A stretch of DNA of 64,000 nt, from assembly GCF_045291395.1 (NCBI RefSeq), contig NZ_CP152342.1, forward strand, positions 3,162,001 to 3,226,000. The letters are read 5' to 3'. The notes under the pieces were generated by a model. It saw nothing but the letters and a program-made list of their open reading frames with translations. It was not told where the DNA came from and searched no databases. The DNA comes from MR-S7 sp000400995 (GTDB lineage: Bacteria > Pseudomonadota > Gammaproteobacteria > Burkholderiales > Burkholderiaceae_C). Made by a program: the position numbers and the translations under genes. Below are positions 48,463-57,965 of this stretch, in pieces. Position 1 is the stretch's first letter. Each line of letters starts with the position of its first letter.

Positions 48463-49602
48463 ATGTCTGATTTAAGTCTTCAACTGCAGCAGGCCGCAAG
48501 CCAACTTCCAGTTTCCAGCTATTTCGACGAAGCGCTGCTGCGGCGCGAGATGGAAACCATCTTCCAGCAAGGGCCCCGTTACGTGGGGCACACCTTGAGC
48601 GTCCCCGAACCCGGGGACTACTACGCCCTGCCCCAGGAGGGCGAGGGCCGCGCGCTGGTGCGCAACGCGCAGGGCCAGGTCGAACTCATCTCCAACATCT
48701 GCCGCCACCGCCAGGCGGTGATGCTCAAGGGCCGCGGCACGCTGCAGGGCCAGGGCAAGGGCTTTGCTGCCGGCAACATCGTCTGCCCGCTGCATCGCTG
48801 GACGTATTCGCCCAGGGGCGAGCTGCTGGGCGCGCCGCACTTCGCGCACGATCCCTGCCTGAACCTCAACAACTACCGGCTGCGCGAGTGGAACGGCCTG
48901 CTGTTCGAGGACAACGGGCGCGACATCGCCTTTGATCTGGCCGGCATGGGGCTGGAGCGCGAGCTGTCGTTCGACGGCTACACGCTCGACCACGTGGAGC
49001 TGCACGAGTGCAACTACAACTGGAAGACCTTCATCGAGGTCTATCTGGAGGACTACCACGTCGGCCCATTCCACCCCGGCCTGGGCAACTTCGTGACCTG
49101 CGACGACCTGCGCTGGGAGTTCCAGAAGGAATACTCGGTGCAGACCGTGGGCGTGGCCTCCACCTTCGGCAAGCCGGGCTCCGACATCTACAGGAAGTGG
49201 CACGAGGTGCTGCTCAAGTACCGCGAGGGCAAGATGCCCGAGCGCGGCGCGATCTGGCTCACCTACTACCCGCACATCATGGTGGAGTGGTACCCGCACG
49301 TGCTCACCGTCTCCACGCTGCATCCCGTCGGCGTGGACAAGACGCTGAACATGGTGGAGTTCTACTACCCCGAGGAAATCGTCGCCTTCGAGCGCGAGTT
49401 CGTCGAGGCCCAGCGCGCCGCCTACATGGAGACCTGCATCGAGGACGACGAGATCGCCGAGCGCATGGACGCGGGCCGCAAGGCCCTGTGGCAGCGCGGC
49501 GACAACGAGGTCGGCCCCTACCAGAGCCCCATGGAAGACGGCATGCAGCACTTCCACGAGTGGTACCGCGCCCGCCTGGGCGACGCCGTGCCCAGGGCCT
49601 GA
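48463..49602 (+). CDS. Rieske non-haem iron oxygenase, catalytic alpha subunit type
   Basis: A 379-residue oxygenase component. The Rieske cluster ligands are C80, H82, C108 and H111 (ICRHR; CPLHRW), and the mononuclear iron ligands are in LEDYHVGPFHP (H199, H204) with a downstream Asp expected near residue 350. It resembles ring-hydroxylating dioxygenases, but no reductase, ferredoxin or beta subunit gene is nearby, so electron donors and substrate are unknown. It follows a leader with a terminator-like hairpin. Confidence 0.88.
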   Translation: MSDLSLQLQQAASQLPVSSYFDEALLRREMETIFQQGPRYVGHTLSVPEPGDYYALPQEGEGRALVRNAQGQVELISNICRHRQAVMLKGRGTLQGQGKGFAAGNIVCPLHRWTYSPRGELLGAPHFAHDPCLNLNNYRLREWNGLLFEDNGRDIAFDLAGMGLERELSFDGYTLDHVELHECNYNWKTFIEVYLEDYHVGPFHPGLGNFVTCDDLRWEFQKEYSVQTVGVASTFGKPGSDIYRKWHEVLLKYREGKMPERGAIWLTYYPHIMVEWYPHVLTVSTLHPVGVDKTLNMVEFYYPEEIVAFEREFVEAQRAAYMETCIEDDEIAERMDAGRKALWQRGDNEVGPYQSPMEDGMQHFHEWYRARLGDAVPRA

Positions 49603-49623
49603 TCCACGGCATTCCCTTCTGCT

Positions 49624-49678
49624 ACCACAACCATAGCTGCCAGCGCTTACCCAGCAAGCGCTGGCGGCTTTTTTCGTA
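49624..49678. repeat. Interspersed palindromic repeat, family A, copy 12, terminator-like
   Basis: Near-perfect copy: GCCAGCGCTT-ACCCAGC-AAGCGCTGGC then GGC and six Ts, 20 bases after the Rieske gene. It is followed directly by the EamA gene. Confidence 0.85.
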
Positions 49679-49688
49679 TAGGTTTCCC

Positions 49689-50600
49689 ATGCAAGCGCTC
49701 TGGATGGTATTGGCGGCGTTCCTGTTCGCCAGCATGGGGGTGTGCGTCAAGTTCGCCTCGGCGCACTTCAATTCGGCCGAGCTGGTGTTCTACCGCGGCG
49801 CCGTCGGCATGGCGGTGCTGTGGTGGCTGGCACGCTCGCAAGGCGTGGGCTTGGCCACGCGCTACCCCGGCATGCACGCCTGGCGCAGCCTGATCGGCGT
49901 GGTCTCCATCGGCGCCTGGTTCTACGCCATCGCCCACCTGCCCCTGGCCACTGCCATGACGCTCAACTACATGAGCAGTGTGTGGATCGCGGCCTTCCTC
50001 GTCGGCGGCGCGCTGATGACGTGGTGGCCTTCCAGCCGCGAGCCGCGCCCGCCGCTGCAGGTGCCGCTGGTGCTCGCCGTGCTCGCGGGCTTCGGCGGCG
50101 TGGTGATGATGCTGCGCCCCAGCATCAGCGAAAGCCAGGGCTTCGCCGCACTCATCGGCCTGTGCTCGGGCCTCACCGCCGCGCTGGCCTACATGCAGGT
50201 GGTGGCGCTGTCGCGCCTGGGCGAGCCCGAGACGCGCACCGTGTATTACTTCGCCGCCGGCTCGGCCGTGGCCGGCGGCGCCGCCATGGCGGTCACCGGC
50301 ATGTCGCCCTGGCCCGGCTGGCCCGCGCTGTGGCTGCTGCCGCTGGGGCTGCTGGCCGCGCTGGGGCAGCTGTGCATGACCCGCGCCTACTCGCGCGCGC
50401 TCACGCCGCGCGGCACGCTGGTGGTGGCCAACCTGCAGTACTCTGGCATCGTCTTCGCCAGCATCTACGGCGTGGCGCTGTTCGGCGACCAGATGCCGCT
50501 GATCGGCTGGGCCGGCATGGCGCTCATCATCGCCAGCGGCATCACCGCCACCATCCTGCGCGCCCGCGCCGCACCCAACACGCCGGCCGAAGAGCACTGA
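49689..50600 (+). CDS. EamA/DMT-family permease
   Basis: A 303-residue membrane protein of the drug/metabolite transporter superfamily with ten predicted helices in two EamA repeats. The N-terminus MQALWMVLAAFLFASMGVCVKF starts the first; GLCSGLTAALAYMQVVALSRLG starts the second. Members export amino acids or other metabolites; the substrate is unknown. Start 49689 has only a weak ribosome-binding site, within the tail of repeat copy A12. Confidence 0.88.
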   Translation: MQALWMVLAAFLFASMGVCVKFASAHFNSAELVFYRGAVGMAVLWWLARSQGVGLATRYPGMHAWRSLIGVVSIGAWFYAIAHLPLATAMTLNYMSSVWIAAFLVGGALMTWWPSSREPRPPLQVPLVLAVLAGFGGVVMMLRPSISESQGFAALIGLCSGLTAALAYMQVVALSRLGEPETRTVYYFAAGSAVAGGAAMAVTGMSPWPGWPALWLLPLGLLAALGQLCMTRAYSRALTPRGTLVVANLQYSGIVFASIYGVALFGDQMPLIGWAGMALIIASGITATILRARAAPNTPAEEH

Positions 50601-50638
50601 CACAATGGGGGCTTCGACGCTCCCTTCCGTGTGCCGCC

Positions 50639-51538
50639 ATGCCCTTCACCACGCTGATCTCCGTCTCCGAACTGCAGGCCCTCATGCGCAGCGGCCAGCC
50701 GCTGATGGTGTTCGACTGCAGCTTCGACCTGGCCCAGCCCTCGCTGGGCGCGGCGCAGTACCGCGAGGCCCACATCCCCGGCGCGCTGCATGCCGACCTG
50801 GACAAGGACCTGAGCGCCAAGCACGGCGCCCCAGGCCGGGGCGGCACCATCACCGCCTCGGCGGCCGACGAGCCGGCCTCGGGCGGGCGCCACCCGCTGC
50901 CCAACCGCGAGCGCTTCGCCACCTGGCTCTCGGGCATCGGCTTCGCCAACGACATGCAGGCCGTGGTCTACGACCGCAACGGCGCCAACTACTGCGGGCG
51001 CCTGTGGTGGATGCTCAAGTGGGCGGGCCACGACGCGGTGGCCGTGCTCGACGGCGGCCTGCAGGCCTGGAAGGCCGCGGGCGGCGCGCTGGCCAGCGGC
51101 GAGGAGCCCGCGCGCTTCCAGTCCAACTTCGCGCTGGGCGCGCCGCTGCGCCGCCTGGTGGGCGCGCAGGACGTGCTCGCGCACCTAGGCCAGGAAGGGC
51201 AGACCATCGTCGACGCCCGCGCCACGCCGCGCTACCTGGGCGAAACCGAGCCGCTGGACCCGGTGGCCGGCCACATTCCGGGCGCGCTCAACCGCCCCTT
51301 CGGCCTGAACATCGGGCCGGACGGGCGCTTCAAGAGCGCCGAGCAGTTGCGTTCCGAGTTCCAGGCCCTGCTGGGCGCGCGGCCGCCCGCCACCGTGGTG
51401 CACCAGTGCGGCAGCGGCGTGAGCGCCATCCCCAACCTGCTGGCCATGGAAATCGCAGGCCTGGGCCCCACGCAGCTCTTCGCGGGAAGCTGGAGCGAGT
51501 GGTGCAGCGACCCGAGCCGGCCCGTGGAGCGCGGCTGA
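50639..51538 (+). CDS. Sulfurtransferase with two rhodanese domains
   Basis: A 299-residue rhodanese. The N-terminal domain is inactive (no Cys). The C-terminal domain has the catalytic cysteine loop CGSGVS, close to the CGSGVT of 3-mercaptopyruvate sulfurtransferases (SseA). The substrate could be thiosulfate or mercaptopyruvate. It starts 38 bases after the EamA gene. Confidence 0.88.
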   Translation: MPFTTLISVSELQALMRSGQPLMVFDCSFDLAQPSLGAAQYREAHIPGALHADLDKDLSAKHGAPGRGGTITASAADEPASGGRHPLPNRERFATWLSGIGFANDMQAVVYDRNGANYCGRLWWMLKWAGHDAVAVLDGGLQAWKAAGGALASGEEPARFQSNFALGAPLRRLVGAQDVLAHLGQEGQTIVDARATPRYLGETEPLDPVAGHIPGALNRPFGLNIGPDGRFKSAEQLRSEFQALLGARPPATVVHQCGSGVSAIPNLLAMEIAGLGPTQLFAGSWSEWCSDPSRPVERG

Positions 51539-51547
51539 ACCGCAGCA

Positions 51548-51677
51548 GGTGGACTCGGCGCGCCCCAAGCCAGCAGACACCGCGCAAGGGCCGCCCCGCC
51601 GCGCCGGTGTCGTCCTCCTTCCCGTAGCGCGCAGCGCGTAGAGAGAAGGGGAAGCGGCGCAGCCGCTCAGGGGGTTG
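51548..51677. repeat. Long interspersed repeat, family B, copy 2 (inverted relative to copy 1)
   Basis: The reverse complement of this segment matches 31430-31555, including CAACCCCCTGAG, CTCTCTACGCGCTGCGCGCTA and GGGGCGGCCCTTGCGCGG. It fills the gap between the convergent rhodanese and aldehyde dehydrogenase genes. Confidence 0.8.
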
Positions 51678-53114
51678 TCAGAGATTAGTGATCGAGATCG
51701 CGCGCGTGTTCAGGCAGGCCTCCAGCGCCTCCGGCCCGCCCTCGGAGCCGTAGCCCGAATCCTTGATGCCGCCGAACGGCAGCTCCGCGGACGGGCTGGC
51801 GGGCTGGTTGATCCACAGCATGCCCACCTCCACGCGCTGCGAGAGCAGGTGCGCGTTCTTGAGCGAGCGCGTGTAGGCGTAGCCGGCCAGGCCGTAGGGC
51901 AGGCGGTTGGACTCGGCGATGGCGTCCTCCAGCTGCGTGAAGCCGCGCACCGAGGCCACGGGGCCGAAGGGCTCTTCGTTGAAGATGCGGGCGCTGGTGG
52001 GCACGTTGTCGAGCACCGTGGGCGCGAAGAAGTTGCCCGCGCTGCCGATGCGCTCGCCGCCGGTGCACATGGTGGCGCCCTGCTGCAGCGCATCGCCCAG
52101 CAGGTCGGCCATGGCGGCCACGCGGCGCGGGTTGGCCAGCGGGCCCATCTGCGTGCCCTCGGCCAGGCCGTCGCCCACCTTCAGGCCCTGCGCATGGCGC
52201 GTGAGCGCGGCCACGAAGTCTGCGCGCACGCTTTCGTGCACCAGGAAGCGCGTGGGCGCGATGCAGACCTGGCCCGCATTGCGGAACTTGGCGCCGCCGG
52301 AGGCCTTGACGGCCAGCTCGATGTCGGCGTCCTCGCAGACGATCACCGGGGCGTGGCCGCCCAGTTCCATGGTCACGCGCTTCATGTGCTGGCCGGCCAG
52401 GCCCGCCAGCATCTTGCCCACGGGGGTGGAGCCGGTGAAAGTGACCTTGCGCACGATGGGGTGCGGGATTAGGTAATTGGAGATCTCTGCCGGGTTGCCG
52501 TAGACCAGACCCACCACGCCGGCGGGCACGCCCGCGTCAGCGAACGCACGGATCAGCTCGGCCGGGCTGGCGGGCGTTTCCTCGGGCGCCTTGACCAGCA
52601 CCGCGCAGCCCGCCGCCAGCGCCGCACCCAGCTTGCGCACGACTTGGTTGATGGGGAAGTTCCACGGCGTGAACGCGGCCACCACGCCCACCGGGTCCTT
52701 CACCACGAGCTGGCGCACGGCCAGGCTGCGCGAGGGCACGATGCGGCCGTAGACGCGCATGCCTTCGTCGGCGAACCATTCGATGATGTCGGCGGCGGCC
52801 ATGGCCTCGATGCGCGCCTCGGCCAGGGGCTTGCCCTGCTCCTGCGTGAGAATGGCGGCGATGGCGTCGGCGCGCTCGCGCATCAGCGCGGCGGCGCGGC
52901 GCATGGTCTTCGCGCGCTCGATGGCGGGCAGGTCGCGCCAGGTCTCGAAGCCCTTCTGGGCCGCGGCCAGCGCGCGGTCCAGGTCGGCGGTGCCCGCATG
53001 CGCCACGCGGCCGATTTCCTGGCCGGTGGACGGGTTGACGACGGGCAGCGTGCGGCCGTCGGCGGCGTCCTGCCATTCACCGGCGATGAAAAGGCGCGTG
53101 TCGGGATAGGTCAT
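51678..53114 (-). CDS. NAD(P)-dependent aldehyde dehydrogenase, succinate-semialdehyde type
   Basis: A 478-residue ALDH. The nucleotide-binding Rossmann region has FTPWNFPINQV and FTGSTPVGKML; the catalytic glutamate is in MELGGHAP and the catalytic cysteine in GQVCIAPTR. The sequence class is GabD-like (YPDTRLFIAGEWQD at the start), though related semialdehyde dehydrogenases cannot be excluded. The stop codon abuts repeat B2. Confidence 0.9.
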   Translation of the reverse strand: MTYPDTRLFIAGEWQDAADGRTLPVVNPSTGQEIGRVAHAGTADLDRALAAAQKGFETWRDLPAIERAKTMRRAAALMRERADAIAAILTQEQGKPLAEARIEAMAAADIIEWFADEGMRVYGRIVPSRSLAVRQLVVKDPVGVVAAFTPWNFPINQVVRKLGAALAAGCAVLVKAPEETPASPAELIRAFADAGVPAGVVGLVYGNPAEISNYLIPHPIVRKVTFTGSTPVGKMLAGLAGQHMKRVTMELGGHAPVIVCEDADIELAVKASGGAKFRNAGQVCIAPTRFLVHESVRADFVAALTRHAQGLKVGDGLAEGTQMGPLANPRRVAAMADLLGDALQQGATMCTGGERIGSAGNFFAPTVLDNVPTSARIFNEEPFGPVASVRGFTQLEDAIAESNRLPYGLAGYAYTRSLKNAHLLSQRVEVGMLWINQPASPSAELPFGGIKDSGYGSEGGPEALEACLNTRAISITNL

Positions 53115-53250
53115 GCGGTGGCTCCTGTGTACTCAGAAAAGGAAGAGAAGAAGCGCGAGCAGGGCCGGCAGGCCCCGCATCGGCGGCAGCGGGCACTATA
53201 GAACGCATCACCCGTCCATGCAGACCCACGCCCGCAAATCCCTGCCTGCC

Positions 53251-54687
53251 TCAGCCGGCGCTGTCCCAGCCCCCGCCCAGCGCACGGATCAGCCCCACCG
53301 TGGCGGTGTACTGCGCGGTGCGCACCTGCAGCGCCTGGCGGCGGTTGCGCAGCTCGCTGCGGCGCGCGTCCAGCAGTTCGAGCTGGCTCACCAGGCCGTT
53401 GCGGTAGCGCGAGTCCGACAGCTGCGTGGCGCGGGCGGCCGACTGCACGGCGCGGCCTTGCGCCTCGGCCTGGCCAGCCAGCAGGCGCAGCGCGCTGAGC
53501 TGGTCCTCCACCTCGCGGAAGGCCGTGAGCACCTGCCCGCGGTGCGCGGCCAGCGCCCCTTCGAACCGGGCGCGCGCGCCCTCTTCCTGCGCGGCGCGCT
53601 GGCCGCCGTCGAAAATCGGCAGCGACAGCAGCGCGCCGATGCCCCACGAACGGGCCGACCACTTGAACAGGTCGCCGAGCTCGGGCGACGCATAGCCGCC
53701 ATTGCCGGTCAGCGTGATGGCCGGGAACCACGCGGCCTGCGCCACGCCCACGCGCGCCTGGGCGGCCAGCACCGAGGCCTGGGCGGCGGACACGTCGGGC
53801 CGGCGCGCGAGCACCGTGCCCGGTACGCCCGGGGGAATCACGGGCAGCGCGGCGTCGCCCGCCGCCGGCGGCACCGCGAAGCCGCTGGCCACTTCGCCCA
53901 CGAGCACGGCGAGCGCATGGTTCAGCAGCGCCTGCTGGCGCTCCAGCGCGAGCGCCTCGGACTCGGTGGCCGCCACCTCGGTCTGCACGCGGGCCAGGTC
54001 CAGCTCGGCCACGTCGCCCGCCTGGTAGCGGCGCTGCGTGAGGCGCAGGGTGCCCTGGTAGGCGGCCAGGCTTTCATCGACCAGCGCGCGTTCGGCCTGC
54101 ACGGCGCGCAGCTGCAGGTAGGTCTGCGCCACGTCGGCCTGCACCATGAGCAGCGTGCTCTGCAGGAGCGCGTCGCGCGCCTGCGCATCGAGCCGCGCCG
54201 CGTCGCTGGCCTGCGAGAGCCGGCCGAACAGGTCCAGCTCGTACGACACGTTGAGCCCTGCCGTGGCCAGCGTGGCGGGCTCGGCACTGCCCGTGGTGGA
54301 AGCGCCCGCCTGGCGCGACACGCCGGCGGAGGCGCCCACCTGCGGCGCCCGGTTGGCGTCGGCCGAACGCAGCAGCGCCCGCGCCTCGGCGAGCCGCGCC
54401 GCGGCCTCCTGCACGGTGGTGTTGCCGCTGCCGGCGCGCTCGACCAGGCCGCTGAGCACCGGGTCCTGGAAGCCCAGCCACCAGGCGCCGCGCGGCTGGG
54501 CCTCGGCGGGCGGCGCGGTGGTCCACGCCGCGGCGCCGTCCACCGCACTGAACGCGGCCGGCACGGCCACGCCGGCATGCTCGGGCGGCGGCGCCAGCGG
54601 GGTGCCCATGCAGCCGGCCAGCACCAGGGCGGCGGCGAGCGGCGCCAGCCGCGCCAGGGAGGGAGGGGAAAACATCGTCGTCGTCAT
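53251..54687 (-). CDS. RND efflux outer-membrane lipoprotein (NodT/OprM family)
   Basis: A 478-residue TolC-family channel with the lipobox LVLAGC and two OEP repeats with long helices (AARLAEARALLRSADANRAPQ; GRLSQASDAARLDAQARDALL). The start at 54687 follows AGGAG at seven bases; an upstream Met at 54705 overlaps the RND stop. It completes the efflux operon after the membrane fusion and pump genes. Confidence 0.93.
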   Translation of the reverse strand: MTTTMFSPPSLARLAPLAAALVLAGCMGTPLAPPPEHAGVAVPAAFSAVDGAAAWTTAPPAEAQPRGAWWLGFQDPVLSGLVERAGSGNTTVQEAAARLAEARALLRSADANRAPQVGASAGVSRQAGASTTGSAEPATLATAGLNVSYELDLFGRLSQASDAARLDAQARDALLQSTLLMVQADVAQTYLQLRAVQAERALVDESLAAYQGTLRLTQRRYQAGDVAELDLARVQTEVAATESEALALERQQALLNHALAVLVGEVASGFAVPPAAGDAALPVIPPGVPGTVLARRPDVSAAQASVLAAQARVGVAQAAWFPAITLTGNGGYASPELGDLFKWSARSWGIGALLSLPIFDGGQRAAQEEGARARFEGALAAHRGQVLTAFREVEDQLSALRLLAGQAEAQGRAVQSAARATQLSDSRYRNGLVSQLELLDARRSELRNRRQALQVRTAQYTATVGLIRALGGGWDSAG

Positions 54688-54701
54688 GGCAAAACTCCTG
54701 C

Positions 54702-57700
54702 TCATTCGTGCTGCCCGCGCGGCGCGGCCAGCACGGGGTGGGCCCCGGCGCCGGGGCCGGCTTCTTCCGTCAGCGGCGCCGTGTGGCTGCCGTGCTGCTG
54801 CAGCGGCCGGTTGCCGGCCATGCGGCGCAGCGCCACGTAGAACACAGGCGTGAGGAACAGGCCAAAGGCCGTCACGCCGATCATTCCGGCGAACACCGCC
54901 ACGCCCATGGCGCTGCGCATCTCGGCGCCCGCGCCGGTGGACAGCACCAGCGGCAGCACACCCATCACGAACGCCAGCGAGGTCATGAGGATCGGGCGCA
55001 GCCGCAGGCGGCTGGCCTCGATGGCAGCCTGCACCGGCGAGCGGCCGGCGAATTCCAGTTCGCGCGCGAACTCCACGATCAGGATGGCGTTCTTGGCCGA
55101 CAGCCCCACGAGCACGATGAGCCCGATCTGCGTGAACACGTTGTTGTCGCCGCCCGAGAGCCACACGCCGGTCATGGCGGCCAGCAGGCCCATGGGCACG
55201 ATCAGGATGATGGCGATCGGCAGCGTGAGGCTTTCGTACTGCGCGGCCAGCACCAGGAACACCAGCAGGATGGCGATGGGGAACACCAGCACGGCGGAAT
55301 TGCCAGCCAGGATTTCCTGGTAGGTCAGCTCCGTCCATTCGAAGGAGATGCCCTGCGGCAGCGTCTCGGCGGCGATGCGCTCCACGGCCGCCTGCGCCTG
55401 GCCCGACGACCAGCCGGGCGCGGGCCCACCGTTCACGTCGGCGGCCAGGAAACCGTTGTAGCGCATGGCGCGCTCGGGGCCGAAGCTGGGTTCGATCTTC
55501 ATCAGCGCCGACAGCGGCACCATCTCGCCCGTGGCGGAGCGCACCTTGAGCTGGGCCACGTCCTCGGCCCGCGCGCGGTAGGCCGCATCGGCCTGCACGC
55601 GCACGCTGTAGGTGCGGCCGAACCGGTTGAAGTCGTTGGCGTACAGGCTGCCCAGGTAGATCTGCAGCGTCTCGAAGATGTCCGTCACCGGCACGCCGAG
55701 CTGGCGCGCCTTGGTGCGGTCGATGGCAGCGTAGAGCTGCGGCACGTTGACCTGCCAGCTCGTGAACAGGCCGGTCAGCTCGGGCGTCTGGTAGGCCTTG
55801 GCCATGAAGGCCTTCACGGCCGCGTCCATGGCCTCGTAGCCCAGCGATGCGCGGTCCTCGATCTGCAGCTTGAAGCCGCCCGTGGTGCCCAGCCCGGCCA
55901 CCGGCGGCGGCGGAAACATGGCGATGAACGCGTCCTGGATGCTGCCGAACGCCTGGTTGAGCTGCCCGGCCACCGCGCCGCCGCTCTGGTCGGCGCGCGT
56001 GCGCTCGGCGAAGGGCTTGAGCGTGGCGAACACGATGCCGGCGTTGGAGCTGTTGGTGAAGCCGTTGATCGACAGGCCCGGGAAGGCGATGGCGTCCTCC
56101 ACGTTGGGGTTCTGCTTCATGATCTCGCCCATGCGGCGGATCACGTCGTCGGTGCGGTCCAGCGTGGCGCCGTCGGGCAGTTGCGCGAAGCCGATCAGGT
56201 ACTGCTTGTCCTGCGCGGGCACGAAGCCGCCCGGCACGGCCTTGAACAGGCCCCAGGTGACGCCCACCAGCGCGAGGTAGACGGCCAGCATCAGCGCCTT
56301 GCGGCCGACGACGCGGCGCACGCCGCCGCTGTAGGCCTCGGAGCCGCGGTGGAATACGCGGTTGAAGCGGCGGAAGAAGCCGCCGAACACACGGTCCATG
56401 CCGCGCGTGAGCGCGTCCTTGGGCTCGTGGTGGCCCTTGAGCAGCAGCGCGCTCAAGGCGGGCGACAGGGTGAGCGAGTTGATGGCCGAGATCACCGTGG
56501 AGATGGCGATGGTCACCGCGAACTGGCGATAGAACTGCCCCGTGAGCCCGCTGATGAAGGCCAGCGGCACGAACACCGCCACCAGCACCAGCGCGATGGC
56601 GATGATGGGACCGGACACCTCGCGCATGGCGCGGTAGGTGGCCTCGCGCGGGCTCAAGCCCGCCTCGATGTTGCGCTCCACGTTCTCCACCACCACGATG
56701 GCGTCGTCCACCACGATGCCGATGGCCAGCACCAGGCCGAAGAGCGACAACGCGTTGATCGAGAAGCCCAGCAGGTGCAGCACGGCGAACGTGCCCACCA
56801 CCGACACCGGCACGGCCAGCAGCGGGATGATGGAGGCGCGCCAGGTCTGCAGGAACAGGATCACCACGATCACCACCAGCGCCACGGCCTCCAGCAGCGT
56901 CTGGATGACGGACTTGATGGACGCCCGCACGAACTGCGTCGGGTCGTAGGCGATGCGGTATTCCACGCCCTCGGGCATGCTGCGCTGCAGTTCCGCCATG
57001 GTCTGGCGTACGTTGGCGGAGATGTCGAGCGCGTTGGAGCCCGGCGCCTGGAACACGCCCATGCCCACGGCCGGGTCGTTGTTGAGCAGCGAGCGCAGCG
57101 AGTAGTCGGCCGCGCCGAGCTCCAGCCGGGCCACGTCGCGCAGGCGCGTGATCGCGCCGTCGGCACCGGTCTTGACGATGATGTCGCCAAACTCATCTTC
57201 GGTCGTCAGGCGGCCCTGCGCGTTGATCGACAGCTGCATGTCCACGCCCGGCAGCCCGGGCGACTGGCCCACCACGCCGGCGGCGGCCTGCACGTTCTGG
57301 CCGCGGATGGCGGCCACCACGTCGCCGGCCGAGAGGCCGCGCTGCGCCACCTTCTGCGGATCGAGCCAGGCGCGCATCGAATAGTCGCCGCCGCCGAAGA
57401 TCTGCACCTGGCCCACGCCCTGGATGCGCGCGAGGCGGTCCTTCACGTTGAGCACGGCGTAGTTGCGCAGGTAGTCGATATCGTAGCGGCCGTTGGGCGA
57501 GACCATGTGCACGACCATGGTCAGGTCCGGCGCGCTCTTGACGGTGGTGATGCCGAGGCGCCGCACCTCCTCGGGCAGGCGCGGCTCGGCCTGCGAGACG
57601 CGGTTCTGCACGAGCTGCTGCGCCTTGTCGGGATCGGTGCCCAGCTGGAAGGTGACGGTGAGCGTCATCACGCCGTCGGTCGTGGCCTGGCTGCCCATGT

Positions 57701-57935
57701 AGAGCATGCCCTCCACGCCGTTGATGGATTCCTCCAGCGGCGTGGCCACGGTCTCGGCGATCACCTTGGGACTGGCGCCGGGGTAGGTGGCGCGCACCAC
57801 CACCGAGGGCGGGGCGACCTCGGGGTACTCCGAGATCGGCAGCGCGCGCAGCGCGATCAGGCCGGAGAGGAAGATGAGCACCGACAGCACGCCCGCGAAG
57901 ATCGGGCGGTCGATGAAGAAGCGGGAGAGGTTCAT
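54702..57935 (-). CDS. RND multidrug efflux pump, HAE1 family
   Basis: Inner-membrane proton/drug antiporter of 1077 residues, twelve helices and two large periplasmic loops. The N-terminus MNLSRFFIDRPIFAGVLSVLI and the proton relay GIVVDDAIVVVENVER (helix 4) are those of AcrB/MexF-type pumps. The length and the operon order fusion-pump-channel on the minus strand are normal. Long open frames on the opposite strand over this gene are GC artefacts. Confidence 0.97.
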   Translation of the reverse strand: MNLSRFFIDRPIFAGVLSVLIFLSGLIALRALPISEYPEVAPPSVVVRATYPGASPKVIAETVATPLEESINGVEGMLYMGSQATTDGVMTLTVTFQLGTDPDKAQQLVQNRVSQAEPRLPEEVRRLGITTVKSAPDLTMVVHMVSPNGRYDIDYLRNYAVLNVKDRLARIQGVGQVQIFGGGDYSMRAWLDPQKVAQRGLSAGDVVAAIRGQNVQAAAGVVGQSPGLPGVDMQLSINAQGRLTTEDEFGDIIVKTGADGAITRLRDVARLELGAADYSLRSLLNNDPAVGMGVFQAPGSNALDISANVRQTMAELQRSMPEGVEYRIAYDPTQFVRASIKSVIQTLLEAVALVVIVVILFLQTWRASIIPLLAVPVSVVGTFAVLHLLGFSINALSLFGLVLAIGIVVDDAIVVVENVERNIEAGLSPREATYRAMREVSGPIIAIALVLVAVFVPLAFISGLTGQFYRQFAVTIAISTVISAINSLTLSPALSALLLKGHHEPKDALTRGMDRVFGGFFRRFNRVFHRGSEAYSGGVRRVVGRKALMLAVYLALVGVTWGLFKAVPGGFVPAQDKQYLIGFAQLPDGATLDRTDDVIRRMGEIMKQNPNVEDAIAFPGLSINGFTNSSNAGIVFATLKPFAERTRADQSGGAVAGQLNQAFGSIQDAFIAMFPPPPVAGLGTTGGFKLQIEDRASLGYEAMDAAVKAFMAKAYQTPELTGLFTSWQVNVPQLYAAIDRTKARQLGVPVTDIFETLQIYLGSLYANDFNRFGRTYSVRVQADAAYRARAEDVAQLKVRSATGEMVPLSALMKIEPSFGPERAMRYNGFLAADVNGGPAPGWSSGQAQAAVERIAAETLPQGISFEWTELTYQEILAGNSAVLVFPIAILLVFLVLAAQYESLTLPIAIILIVPMGLLAAMTGVWLSGGDNNVFTQIGLIVLVGLSAKNAILIVEFARELEFAGRSPVQAAIEASRLRLRPILMTSLAFVMGVLPLVLSTGAGAEMRSAMGVAVFAGMIGVTAFGLFLTPVFYVALRRMAGNRPLQQHGSHTAPLTEEAGPGAGAHPVLAAPRGQHE

Positions 57936-57965
57936 GGTGTTCTTGTCTTTCTAGCCACGGCGCGC

